14,672 nucleotides of DNA from Caryophanales bacterium UBA3935 (GTDB taxonomy: Bacteria > Bacillota_I > Bacilli_A > ML615J-28 > CAG-698), in the NCBI GenBank assembly GCA_002385755.1, contig DGED01000016.1, positions 1,638 to 16,309 of the forward strand, in the 5' to 3' direction. The position numbers and the translations under genes were made by a program. The notes beneath the pieces are model-generated. The model saw only the letters and a program-made list of their open reading frames with translations, ran no database searches and was not told the DNA's origin. Below are positions 1-8,070 of the stretch, in pieces; position 1 is the first letter of the stretch, and each line of letters opens with the position of its first letter.

Positions 1-1439
1 ACGTCGCCCGGCGATACCGAGGGCAACTGGTCGGCATCGCCTACGAGAATAACGCGGGCGTCGTTTTCCAAGGCGGAAAACAACCGGGAAGCAAGCGTCA
101 CGTCAACCATCGAAAACTCATCAACAATCGCGATTTTCGCATCGACAGGATTATTAGGACCGTGACGATAGAAAGAGCCGCCCTCGTAGCCTAAATATTT
201 ATGAATGGTAACCGCGCCATGACCGGTGAGATCCCTTAGCCTTTTCGCCGCTTTCCCGGTCGGAGCCAACAGGGCGATTTTCCCCTTGATATCCGCTTCA
301 GGAAGCAAGAGTTCAAAACTGTCGATAATCGCTTTTATAATCGTCGATTTGCCCGTTCCCGGTCCGCCGGTAATGATCACAAAAGATTCCGCGAGCGCCG
401 TCGTTATCGCTTCTTTCTGTTTTTCCGTATACTTGATATTATTCTTTTTCATGACTTCGTTTAAAGTCATGATAATATCGTTATTATTATAATCGTTTTT
501 CGTCTCGCGATTAAAAAATTGCCTCACTTTTTCTGCCAGGATCGTCTCCGCGCGATATAAAGTTATTTCGTAAACGTCGCCGCTTTTTTCGTCATAATGG
601 ATTTTTTTTGTTTCGGCCAAAAATCGAAGAATCCGCTTGAGATCGTCAAAAGTATATGATTGACGTAAGTCCGCGGATATTTTCTGATAAAGCTCTTTGT
701 CGTTTATATACACGTCGCCGCTGGCAAAAAAATGAGAATTGATTACATACCTAATCAAAGCGCGGATGCGAATCTCGTTGTCGGCGGATATTCCCATCGC
801 CATCGCGATTTTGTCGGCGCGCTTGAAACCGAATCCTTCCGCCAAATCGATTAACGAATACGGGTTTTCCCTAATCCTCTCCGCCGCATCAAACCCGAGC
901 TTTTTGATTAAGTTTAAACTGGCGCGCATCGTAAGGCCAAAATTCAATAAATCAACCAGCGCCCGGCGATTGCTCTCGTGCCTCACGATATTTTCATAAA
1001 CCGTCGCCTTTTGTTTTGCGTTCATACCGGGCACTTTGTCCAAAACGGAACGGTCTTTCTCAATCAAATTAAGACATTCGGGACCCAGGGTTTGATAGAT
1101 TTTAGTCGCCGTGACTTTGCCGATGCCGGGAAAAAGATCGCTTGATAAAAAGGCGATGACGCCGCCTAAAGTACGCTCGGTAAGCCGCTCGAATTTATCC
1201 GCCTTGAATTGCAGACCGTAGCGATTCGTGATGAATTCGCCGGTAAAAACGAATTCCTCCCCAAGAATCGGTTTCCGGTCGACGTAACACAACACCGTCA
1301 GCGTTCTCGAAAGCAGCTTATCGCGCAAATGCGCCATTTTAATATCCTGGGTGTTAATGTTTAAAGAAATAATGGCGTAATAATTTTCTTCGTTATAATA
1401 AATGACGTTATTGACCGTTCCCGTGATTTTTGTTTCCAT
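1..1439 (-). CDS. recD2: RecD2-family ATP-dependent DNA helicase (partial; C-terminus beyond the left edge)
   Basis: RecD2 is a 5'-3' superfamily 1B DNA helicase found in bacteria without RecBC, where it acts in DNA repair and replication fork maintenance. I translated 479 residues from the ATG at 1439. An N-terminal OB-like region (about 1-85, starting METKITGTVNNVIYY) is followed by helix-hairpin-helix elements (FPGIGKVTATKIY near 103-115, FGFKRADKIA near 203-212). The motor core then shows Walker A GGPGTGKST (358-366), motif Ia LAPTGKAAKR (391-400), Walker B IVDEFSMVD (438-446) and motif III LVGDADQLPSVSPG (465-478). The frame is open at the window edge, so the rest of the motor, including motifs IV-VI, is missing. 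RecD2 proteins are usually 700-800 residues, so about 60% is present. The start lies 13 bases after the mnmA stop, with a G-rich ribosome binding site (GCGGGGG) in the gap. It is therefore the third gene of the uvrB-mnmA-recD2 operon. Nothing seen suggests it is broken. Confidence 0.93.
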   Translation of the reverse strand, partial: METKITGTVNNVIYYNEENYYAIISLNINTQDIKMAHLRDKLLSRTLTVLCYVDRKPILGEEFVFTGEFITNRYGLQFKADKFERLTERTLGGVIAFLSSDLFPGIGKVTATKIYQTLGPECLNLIEKDRSVLDKVPGMNAKQKATVYENIVRHESNRRALVDLLNFGLTMRASLNLIKKLGFDAAERIRENPYSLIDLAEGFGFKRADKIAMAMGISADNEIRIRALIRYVINSHFFASGDVYINDKELYQKISADLRQSYTFDDLKRILRFLAETKKIHYDEKSGDVYEITLYRAETILAEKVRQFFNRETKNDYNNNDIIMTLNEVMKKNNIKYTEKQKEAITTALAESFVIITGGPGTGKSTIIKAIIDSFELLLPEADIKGKIALLAPTGKAAKRLRDLTGHGAVTIHKYLGYEGGSFYRHGPNNPVDAKIAIVDEFSMVDVTLASRLFSALENDARVILVGDADQLPSVSPGD

Positions 1440-1452
1440 ACTGCCCCCGCTC

Positions 1453-2577
1453 TTAATATTGTCGCCGCTCGTCGTTCATGTAGACTTCTTCAATCGTGCC
1501 TCCCCCCAACACTTCGTCTCCTAAATAAAACACGGCCGCTTGTCCCGGAGTGACCGACTTGGCTTTTCCGGGGTAGAACACTTCCAGTTTATTGTTTTCG
1601 ATTTTTCGCGCCGTCGCTTCTATATCCTTGCTGCGATAGCGAAACTTAACCGTGCAACATATTTCCGAAAATTCCGGGCCGAGCCAGTTGACATCATCGA
1701 TTATCGCCCGGTTCGAATACAAATACTCATGATTGGAACCGCGGCCGACAATAAGCGCGTTTCGAGCCGCGTCCTTCCCCAAAACATACCACGGTTCGCC
1801 GGCGCCGCCCAACCCTAAACCGTGACGCTGGCCGATCGTATAATACATTGTTCCCTCGTGACGTCCGACTTTCGCGCCGTCAAGCGTTTCGATATCGCCG
1901 GGTTGCGCCGGCAGATAATTTTTCAAAAACTCCCGAAATTTTCTTTCGCCTATAAAACAGACGCCGGTAGAATCCTTCTTTGTCGCGACCGATTCAAGAT
2001 TGTGTTCGGCCGCGATCGCCCGAACCTCATATTTATGCAATCCGCCAATCGGAAACAAAGTTTTTCTCAACTGTTCCTTGGTTAACTGACAGAGAAAATA
2101 ACTTTGATCCTTGTTCGCGTCAACGCCCCTCAGAAGTTTTACCTCGGGATGATGCGCGACGCGGGCGTAATGCCCCATGGCGATATAATCCGCTCCCATG
2201 TTTTCAGCCGCTTCTAAAAAAGACTTGAATTTGATTTCGCTGTTGCAGACGATGTCGGGATTGGGGGTGCGGTTTCTTTTGTATTCCTCTAAAAAATGAA
2301 CGAATACTTTCGACCAGTACTCCTCAACAAAATCAATCCTGCGCAGTTTGATGTTCAGTTTCTCGGCGACTTTCATGGCGTCGATGTAATCGGCTTCCTG
2401 CGGGCATACTTCGTCATAAATATGCGGGTTGCCGAGAATGTCCCTGTTAAGCGAGGAATCCCAATTGCGCATAAAAACGCCTTCAACTTCATAACCCTGT
2501 CGCAGGAGAAGAATGGCCGCGACCGCGCTGTCGACTCCTCCCGACAAACCCAAAATAACTTTCTTTTTTTTATTCAT
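1453..2577 (-). CDS. mnmA: tRNA-specific 2-thiouridylase MnmA
   Basis: MnmA installs sulfur at position 2 of the wobble uridine U34 in tRNA-Lys, -Glu and -Gln, using ATP and sulfur relayed from a cysteine desulfurase. From the ATG at 2577 the protein has 374 residues, normal for the family. It shows the PP-loop ATP-binding motif SGGVDS (12-17), the first catalytic cysteine in PNPDIVCNSEIKF (C111), the second in STGVCFIGERKF (C207), the tRNA-contact motif YTIGQRHGLG (246-255), and the C-terminal beta-barrel motif PGQAAVFY with the GGG segment (345-360). A GTG three codons upstream (2586) keeps the frame open, but it lies inside the GGGTGAT ribosome binding site. I therefore prefer the ATG at 2577. 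The gene begins 12 bases after the uvrB stop and is followed 13 bases later by recD2, so all three are probably co-transcribed. It has no visible promoter of its own. Both catalytic cysteines are present and the enzyme should be active. Confidence 0.96.
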   Translation of the reverse strand: MNKKKKVILGLSGGVDSAVAAILLLRQGYEVEGVFMRNWDSSLNRDILGNPHIYDEVCPQEADYIDAMKVAEKLNIKLRRIDFVEEYWSKVFVHFLEEYKRNRTPNPDIVCNSEIKFKSFLEAAENMGADYIAMGHYARVAHHPEVKLLRGVDANKDQSYFLCQLTKEQLRKTLFPIGGLHKYEVRAIAAEHNLESVATKKDSTGVCFIGERKFREFLKNYLPAQPGDIETLDGAKVGRHEGTMYYTIGQRHGLGLGGAGEPWYVLGKDAARNALIVGRGSNHEYLYSNRAIIDDVNWLGPEFSEICCTVKFRYRSKDIEATARKIENNKLEVFYPGKAKSVTPGQAAVFYLGDEVLGGGTIEEVYMNDERRQY

Positions 2578-2581
2578 ATTT

Positions 2582-2588
2582 ATCACCC
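2582..2588 (-). promoter_or_regulatory. Ribosome binding site of mnmA (decides the start)
   Basis: The sequence GGGTGAT sits five bases before ATG 2577 and overlaps the upstream GTG at 2586. No purine-rich site precedes that GTG at a usable distance. This places the mnmA start at 2577. Confidence 0.6.
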
Positions 2589-2589
2589 A

Positions 2590-4563
2590 TTATTCGGTTC
2601 TCAGCTCAAAAATAATATCCCGCAAAACCATCGCTTGTTCAAAATCGAGTTTTTTCGCTGCTTCTTTCATTTGTTTCTCAAGACTTGCGATTAACTGTTT
2701 TCTCTCAAGAGAACTCATCTTCCCTATGTTATCCAAATCAACCGACTGTTTTTCTTCCTCTACTTCTTTGGTAATTATTAAACTATCGGTAATATGCTTA
2801 TAAACTGTCTTGGGTATTATTTTGTTTTCCTGATTATATTTTTCCTGGATTGAGCGGCGGCGATAAGTCTCGACAATCGCCCTTTCCATCGAGCCGGTTA
2901 CACTATCCGCATACATGATAACTTTCCCGTTAACGTTTCGCGCCGCCCGGCCGATAATTTGGATTAACGATGTTTCGCTGCGCAAAAACCCTTCTTTATC
3001 GGCGTCAAGAATCGCGATTAACGAAACTTCGGGTATATCGAGCCCCTCGCGCAGCAAATTAATACCCACCAGGACGTCATATTTGCCTTGCCTTAGGTTT
3101 CTTATTATCTCCATTCTTTCCAACGATTTAATTTCCGAATGCAAATACGCGACCTTTATTTCCAGCTCTTCAAGGTACTTTGTTAAGTCCTCGCTCATTT
3201 TGATCGTCAGCGTAAGAACCATGACCCGTTCGTTAGCTTTTACCCGCTGGTGGATTTCCCTGATTAAATCGTCGATTTGCCCTTCGGTCGGGCGAACTTC
3301 GATTTGCGGGTCAAGAAGCCCCGTCGGCCTGATTATTTGCTCGACGATCACACCGCTGCGCGAGCGCTCGTACTCGCCCGGCGTGGCGCTGACATAGATT
3401 ATTTTATCGAGTTTTTGATAGAATTCATCAAATGTTAAGGGCCGGTTGTCCAGCGCCGAAGGCAGGCGAAACCCGTATTCGACCAAGGCCATCTTCCGAG
3501 CGCGGTCGCCGTTGTACATTCCTCTAACTTGGGGCAGGGTAACGTGTGATTCATCGATAATAATCAGAAAATCATCTCCGAAAAAATCAAGCAACGTATA
3601 CGGAGTTTCCCCCTCGGCCCGCAAACTGATATGGCGGGAATAATTCTCGATTCCCGGACAAAAACCAATCTCCTCAAGCATCTCGATATCGTATTCGGTG
3701 CGTTGTTTTATTCTTTGCGCTTCGAGCAGTTTGTTTTCGCTTTCAAAATATTTGACTCGATCTTCAAGTTCAAGTTTAATTCGCCTAATCGCTTCCTTCA
3801 TTTTATCTTCGTCAACGGCGAATAGCGTGGCGGGGAAAACATTAAGAATCGTTTTTTCGTATAAGGTCTTGCCGGTTACGGTATCGTATTCCTTAATTTT
3901 TTCAATTTCGTCGTCAAAGAATTCAATACGGTAAGCGCGTTCTTGAACGTTGGCGGGAATAATATCCAAATATTCGCCTTTTACTCGGAATGAACCTCTT
4001 TTAAAATCATATTCACTGCGCTCGTATTGCATTTTGATAAGTTTTTCAAGCAATTCGCCCCGATCCACGATATCGCCGACCCGCAGGGTGAGCATTTTTT
4101 CTTTATAATCTTCCGGGGCGCCGATTCCGTAAATACAGGACACGCTGGCAACGACGATAACATCGTCGCGCTCCATCAGAGAGCTGACGGCGCTGTGACG
4201 CATCTGATCGATGTCGTCGTTAATACTCGCGTCCTTTTCAATATATAAATCCCTTTTGACTACATATGCCTCCGGTTGATAGTAGTCATAATAAGAAATA
4301 AAATATTCCACGCGATTTTGCGGAAAAAAACTCTTAAGTTCGCTGTAAAGCTGCCCGGCCAACGTCTTGTTATGAGCCAAGACAAGCGTTTTTTTGCCGG
4401 TTTCTTTGATAACGTTCGCGATCGTGAAAGTCTTGCCGGTACCGGTCGCTCCTAATAAAATTTGCTCTTTAACCCCGTTATTCAGATTGTCAATCAGTTG
4501 CTTTATCGCCCGGGGCTGGTCGCCCATCGGCGCGAAATTGCTACGCAGCTCAAAATTACTCAT
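2590..4563 (-). CDS. uvrB: Excinuclease ABC subunit B (UvrB)
   Basis: UvrB is the damage-verifying subunit of nucleotide excision repair. It receives DNA from UvrA, checks the lesion with a beta-hairpin and ATPase motor, and recruits UvrC. The 657-residue protein is full length and shows Walker A GATGTGKT (38-45), the damage-probing hairpin [17 protein letters not shown] (91-107), Walker [13 protein letters not shown] (334-345), helicase motif [11 protein letters not shown] (535-543), and a C-terminal UVR domain that binds UvrC (about 620-655, [17 protein letters not shown]). The start is ATG 4563, and an in-frame TAG two codons upstream rules out a longer protein. The nearest strong Shine-Dalgarno (AAAGGAG, 4606-4612) is 42 bases from the ATG with a hairpin between, which is unusual. 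uvrB leads the uvrB-mnmA-recD2 operon behind a consensus sigma-A promoter. I see no GAAC-N4-GTTC LexA/DinR operator, and neither uvrA nor uvrC is in the window. Confidence 0.97.
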   Translation of the reverse strand: MSNFELRSNFAPMGDQPRAIKQLIDNLNNGVKEQILLGATGTGKTFTIANVIKETGKKTLVLAHNKTLAGQLYSELKSFFPQNRVEYFISYYDYYQPEAYVVKRDLYIEKDASINDDIDQMRHSAVSSLMERDDVIVVASVSCIYGIGAPEDYKEKMLTLRVGDIVDRGELLEKLIKMQYERSEYDFKRGSFRVKGEYLDIIPANVQERAYRIEFFDDEIEKIKEYDTVTGKTLYEKTILNVFPATLFAVDEDKMKEAIRRIKLELEDRVKYFESENKLLEAQRIKQRTEYDIEMLEEIGFCPGIENYSRHISLRAEGETPYTLLDFFGDDFLIIIDESHVTLPQVRGMYNGDRARKMALVEYGFRLPSALDNRPLTFDEFYQKLDKIIYVSATPGEYERSRSGVIVEQIIRPTGLLDPQIEVRPTEGQIDDLIREIHQRVKANERVMVLTLTIKMSEDLTKYLEELEIKVAYLHSEIKSLERMEIIRNLRQGKYDVLVGINLLREGLDIPEVSLIAILDADKEGFLRSETSLIQIIGRAARNVNGKVIMYADSVTGSMERAIVETYRRRSIQEKYNQENKIIPKTVYKHITDSLIITKEVEEEKQSVDLDNIGKMSSLERKQLIASLEKQMKEAAKKLDFEQAMVLRDIIFELRTE

Positions 4564-4574
4564 ATACTATCGTC

Positions 4575-4612
4575 GCGGAAAATATCTCGCTTTTCCCGCT
4601 GAAATCTCCTTT
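4575..4612 (-). promoter_or_regulatory. uvrB leader: distant Shine-Dalgarno plus hairpin
   Basis: On the transcribed strand, AAAGGAG (4612-4606) is followed by a stem formed by GCGGGAAAA (4599-4591) and TTTTCCGC (4582-4575), with one bulged G and an eight-base loop. ATG, GTG and TTG are absent at normal distance from this Shine-Dalgarno. The uvrB ATG is 42 bases away along the sequence, or 17 if the hairpin is looped out. It may serve uvrB through the folded leader or may be coincidental. Confidence 0.4.
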
Positions 4613-4637
4613 CGGTATTTGAATTTTCTATATTTAT

Positions 4638-4666
4638 ATTATAACCGTTTCGCTTGTTATTTGCAA
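4638..4666 (-). promoter_or_regulatory. Sigma-A promoter of the uvrB-mnmA-recD2 operon
   Basis: On the minus strand, a -35 box TTGCAA (4666-4661) is separated by 17 bases from a perfect -10 box TATAAT (4643-4638). Transcription should start near 4631, giving a leader of about 70 bases. It lies just beyond the terminator of the preceding gene. Confidence 0.85.
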
Positions 4667-4684
4667 TCGCGATATAAACTCGGT

Positions 4685-4710
4685 AAAAAAAATCTCCGGT
4701 AACCGGAGAC
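4685..4710 (-). terminator. Intrinsic terminator of the walJ-foldase unit
   Basis: A 7-bp stem TCTCCGG / CCGGAGA (4693-4699 with 4703-4709) with a three-base loop is followed on the minus strand by eight T's (4692-4685). It begins within a few bases of the foldase stop codon at 4715. Because A-runs and T-runs flank both sides, it could also stop transcription from the other strand. Confidence 0.88.
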
Positions 4711-4714
4711 TTTT

Positions 4715-7159
4715 TTATTTGTATTTTAACGCTTTTTCCACGCGGGCGATTTGAATATCCAAATATCTCAGATAATCGGCCGCTTGGAAATCGTCGGTGC
4801 GGATATCGTATTGAAGCTCGCTCAAGACGGAATAAGTAATCTTCGCGACATTATTGCTTCCGGAAAGCTCGGTCCGAATCGGTTGGAAATATGTCGTGAT
4901 CGCGTTTTTAATTTCCGTCGTCAAACTCTTGTCGTTTTCGTTTTCCAGGTAAGTTTTAATCTTTTCCAGGGTTGGCAATACTTTTTCCTCATCGCCGTCT
5001 TTCCACTTCGGTATCTCGAAAGACTTCGTGTTTACATAAACATGATAACCGCGCGACGTGACGAGGTATTGATACCCGTCTTCGCTGTCTTTGCCATACA
5101 AATACGGCGTCTCCGAATCGGGGTCCGCTAACCATATGGCGCGAACGACAGCGTCAAACTCGTCCCCGTACAGGCCGTTTTTAAACGTACCCAAGTCCTG
5201 GAACCGAATGACGAGACCCGCCGTCTTGAATTTTGACAATTCAACGCCCTTATAAACATAACTCAACCCTTCGAAAACCGGCTGGTCCTCGGTTGTTTGC
5301 GGGCGGCCGGGTAGGAAACGCGGCGCCTTTTTATAGGCGTCAACAAGGTCTTTCATTTTTTTCTCATAGGAACCCGGTTCTTCTTCCAAATAATCAATTA
5401 TTTGCCCGTATAATTCTTCCGCGAGTTCTCTTTGCTTGTCCGACCATTTTTCCGGATTCAAGGAGGTTTCGGACCGGTCCTGAATAGAAATTAATAACTG
5501 GATCCCGGAGACGTTATAAAACTTGTCGACTTGTTTATTCATTTGGTCCAAGTAGAATTGCCACAATTCGTCGTCTTCGTTGATCTCGCTGACATCGCCG
5601 ACGGATGAGGAGTAATCCTTTTTAATATCTTGGAACAAGTAATAGAGCCGCAATTCCTCATCGTTATTTACCGAATAAAAGTCGCGCAAGAAATTTTTCC
5701 AACCGTATTTCTTCGGGTAACCGTGATCGGCATACATATTGTCATTGAAAGATTTTTTCTCGTCGGCGACATCGTCGACTATTACCGACCATTTTTCTTC
5801 GTCCAACGCCTTCTTGGCATTGACGTCATAGATCTTATTAAGATTTTTGTTATAAATGTAGCGCAGGTATTCCAATTCGGACGCGGCGACGCTTATGCCG
5901 TAATTATAATTCATCCGGGCGAACAAATCGTCAGCCGAGATTTCGTATCCGTCAAGTTCCGCGACCAGTTTGCCGTGGCCCTTTTTGGCTTGTTTGTAAT
6001 CGATAAAAGACTTTACCTGCGCCTCATATTTGGCGTCAAGTTCCCTGTCATAGATGATAAAACCTTTTTCCATGCGCAGCTCGGCAAATGTCGAGGAAAC
6101 ATAAGTGTTGGTCAATTCCGACTCTATTAATTTTTCTTTTATCTCAGCTTTTACCTCTTCCAATTCCGGCTGTTCTTCGCCGATCTTTAAAACGAAGACA
6201 TGACGGCTTCCGCTCTTATAGGCCAACGCCTGTTTGGTATACCAGAAATCGCCCTCCGGGTATGAGGACATCTGTTTGTCCATCATATCGCGAATTTCAA
6301 TCTGGTAAGCGGTAATTTCTTTATGGGTATAATGAAGAATATCGATTTTGTCGAGATCAAATACAATCTGCCCGTCAACAAGGTTATACTCGATTCCTTG
6401 CCTTAACGTCAATGTCTGGTTCGGGTATTCCTCGACAAAACGGGAATTGTTCATGTTATATAAATCAATGAACGCTTTTACGATTTCTTGTTCCGTTAGC
6501 GGCGTCGAATCGCTTATCCGACTCCATTCGCCCGCCTGGGAGATTTTAATGTCATGTTGTTTTAAAGCGTCTTGATATTGTTTTATTGATTCAAAATCGA
6601 TGATAATCGCGTAATAGTTCTTTTGATAATTATTCTTATAATATGTTTCGTAATCGTTTTCGGAAAAGTCTTCCTCTTCGTATTTCGCTTCTAATTTTTC
6701 CCGGGAGTATTTTTCCTTTGCGGCGATTAACCGGTAATAATCCAAAACATCCTGCTCGGATATGAGCCCGTAATTGATAAAAAGATCCTCCAAATATTCG
6801 GTCCTTTTGTCCGCGATCTCATCCTCGGTCAAATCGTCAGTGCCATCGGGGAAAATATCGTTCATTAGTTTTTCCTCGGCGACAGACTCGGTTATCGAGT
6901 CCCAATAACTGACTCCGTCTTTTTTCATGTTTTTCATTAAATACTCGTCGGCCAAATCAAGCAATATATTAATCCCGACTTGTTTTTTTAGTTTATCATA
7001 CATCCGCTGGTTATATACCATGTAAGTAAATTCCCCGTCGACGGCTTCCAAATATACGGCATCGGGATCGGAGATGGTCGGCATCTTTCTTCCGCCGGCA
7101 CAACCGGATATAACAAATAAACTAATGAAAATCAACATTGACAACAGTATTTTCTTCAT
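4715..7159 (-). CDS. Large PrsA/SurA-like lipoprotein foldase with a degenerate parvulin domain
   Basis: This 814-residue predicted lipoprotein starts with a signal peptide and the lipobox VISGC (lipidated Cys 20), so it should sit on the outer face of the membrane. Its C-terminal part (about 548-712) has the layout of a parvulin peptidyl-prolyl isomerase: a VSGIQLLI strand, a helix-rich segment, a RFQDLGTFKNG loop and a terminal SRGYHVYV strand (H706). The first conserved parvulin histidine is glutamine here (Q554), so isomerase activity is doubtful and a chaperone role is more likely. Residues about 43-75 and 402-440 look like two copies of a SurA/PrsA N-terminal helical module. Residues 320-370 (RHVFVLKI, then ELEEVKAEI) resemble the end of a first, degenerate parvulin. 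The gene is a paralogue of the one at 8071-10752, sharing YGWKNF, VNNDEEL and GDVSE blocks. It follows walJ by 26 bases with AAGGAG nine bases before the ATG, and ends at a strong terminator. Typical PrsA has about 300 residues. The family placement is my inference from motifs. Confidence 0.75.
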   Translation of the reverse strand: MKKILLSMLIFISLFVISGCAGGRKMPTISDPDAVYLEAVDGEFTYMVYNQRMYDKLKKQVGINILLDLADEYLMKNMKKDGVSYWDSITESVAEEKLMNDIFPDGTDDLTEDEIADKRTEYLEDLFINYGLISEQDVLDYYRLIAAKEKYSREKLEAKYEEEDFSENDYETYYKNNYQKNYYAIIIDFESIKQYQDALKQHDIKISQAGEWSRISDSTPLTEQEIVKAFIDLYNMNNSRFVEEYPNQTLTLRQGIEYNLVDGQIVFDLDKIDILHYTHKEITAYQIEIRDMMDKQMSSYPEGDFWYTKQALAYKSGSRHVFVLKIGEEQPELEEVKAEIKEKLIESELTNTYVSSTFAELRMEKGFIIYDRELDAKYEAQVKSFIDYKQAKKGHGKLVAELDGYEISADDLFARMNYNYGISVAASELEYLRYIYNKNLNKIYDVNAKKALDEEKWSVIVDDVADEKKSFNDNMYADHGYPKKYGWKNFLRDFYSVNNDEELRLYYLFQDIKKDYSSSVGDVSEINEDDELWQFYLDQMNKQVDKFYNVSGIQLLISIQDRSETSLNPEKWSDKQRELAEELYGQIIDYLEEEPGSYEKKMKDLVDAYKKAPRFLPGRPQTTEDQPVFEGLSYVYKGVELSKFKTAGLVIRFQDLGTFKNGLYGDEFDAVVRAIWLADPDSETPYLYGKDSEDGYQYLVTSRGYHVYVNTKSFEIPKWKDGDEEKVLPTLEKIKTYLENENDKSLTTEIKNAITTYFQPIRTELSGSNNVAKITYSVLSELQYDIRTDDFQAADYLRYLDIQIARVEKALKYK

Positions 7160-7185
7160 TTGTCTTAACTCCTTTAATCATGATT

Positions 7186-7962
7186 TTATATCTGATATAG
7201 TTTCAACGCCCGGAATTGTTCGGCTAAAGCAATCTCGCCGCCATATACTTTTTTAATCTCCGGAATTATTTGCGTTTCTAGAATTTCCGCGCTGTTGCAT
7301 TCAAGACTGATATGAGCTAATATCACTATTTTATGCCTGTCGTTAAGAACGGCTTGTAAAATTTGTTGGCATATCTGATTGGACATATGGCCGTTCGGCG
7401 ACAAAATTCTTTCTTTCAGGACCCAAGGCCTATCGCTTTCAAGAAGCATTTCAATATCATGATTGCATTCGAAAATCAACGCGTCCACGTTCTTTATAAG
7501 TTCGATATATTTTAGCGGGAAAAAACCGGTGTCGGTAACATAAGCTAGTCTTTTCCCCTCGCTTATAAACACATAACCAAAATTATTCGCGCTGTCATGC
7601 GAGAGTTGAAGCGTCAACACATCCAAATCACCGATCTTGTAACGCGTGTCGGCTTCTAAAAATTTCACCTTTACCCGCGGCAGGCTTCCCCTGACCCGAT
7701 AATCCAAGTGTTCGAACGACCGCTTGTTGATATAAAGATCGGCTTTTGTTCTCTTCAATACCGTCGGCAGGAAGCTGACGTGATCATAATGCTCATGCGT
7801 AATAATGACCGCGGATATTTCCGATAAGTTAATATTTTGTTCTTCGACCCTTTTTTGCGCGGATGGAAAGGAGATGCCGGCGTCAAGCAACACTTTTGTT
7901 TTATTTGTCTCGATATAAGTCATGTTTCCCCTTGAGCCGCTTCCGATAACACAAAACTTCAT
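7186..7962 (-). CDS. walJ: WalJ/YycJ-family metallo-beta-lactamase-fold hydrolase
   Basis: This 258-residue protein belongs to the YycJ/WalJ branch of the metallo-beta-lactamase fold. Members are two-metal phosphodiesterase-like enzymes linked to cell wall and DNA metabolism, usually encoded beside the WalRK two-component system. It begins with the family signature MKFCVIGSGSRGN. It carries the metal motif THEHYDH (H56, H58, D60, H61), then SHD (H122), TDTG (D144), ECNHD (C166-D169), GHMS (H192) and LAHIS (H217). All expected metal ligands appear present. The start is ATG 7962, with GAGG four bases upstream and AAAGGAG further away. It has its own consensus promoter and is followed after 26 bases by the smaller foldase gene. 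walR and walK are not in the window. The pairing with secreted foldases suggests an envelope-related role here, which is inference. Confidence 0.9.
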   Translation of the reverse strand: MKFCVIGSGSRGNMTYIETNKTKVLLDAGISFPSAQKRVEEQNINLSEISAVIITHEHYDHVSFLPTVLKRTKADLYINKRSFEHLDYRVRGSLPRVKVKFLEADTRYKIGDLDVLTLQLSHDSANNFGYVFISEGKRLAYVTDTGFFPLKYIELIKNVDALIFECNHDIEMLLESDRPWVLKERILSPNGHMSNQICQQILQAVLNDRHKIVILAHISLECNSAEILETQIIPEIKKVYGGEIALAEQFRALKLYQI

Positions 7963-7989
7963 ACTGCCTCGAAAAATTCTCCTTTCACT

Positions 7990-8018
7990 ATTATATAAAT
8001 TTTACCGGTGTTTTTCAA
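7990..8018 (-). promoter_or_regulatory. Sigma-A promoter of walJ and the downstream foldase
   Basis: On the minus strand, TTGAAA (8018-8013) is followed after 17 bases by TATAAT (7995-7990). The transcript should start near 7983, leaving a leader of only about 20 bases. It lies between the terminator of the upstream foldase gene and the walJ start. Confidence 0.85.
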
Positions 8019-8040
8019 GTAATTTTAATAATTCCATGAG

Positions 8041-8070
8041 AAGAAAAACCTTGAGTTTCCCCAAGGTTTT
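8041..8070 (-). terminator. Intrinsic terminator of the large foldase gene
   Basis: A stem AAAACCTTG / CAAGGTTTT (8070-8062 with 8053-8045) with an eight-base loop begins immediately after the TAG stop and is followed on the minus strand by a T-rich tail. It separates the 8071-10752 gene from walJ. Confidence 0.82.

Noticed and set aside
4638..4670. Possible LexA/DinR box around CGAAACGGTT in the uvrB promoter
   Set aside because: The half-sites do not match GAAC-N4-GTTC; the similarity comes from only a few bases.
5630..6130. Plus-strand open frame of 166 codons inside the smaller foldase gene
   Set aside because: It is antisense to a well-supported gene, has no ribosome binding site that I could see and no recognisable motif. 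The same applies to the other plus-strand frames, such as 2915-3397 and 8851-9255.
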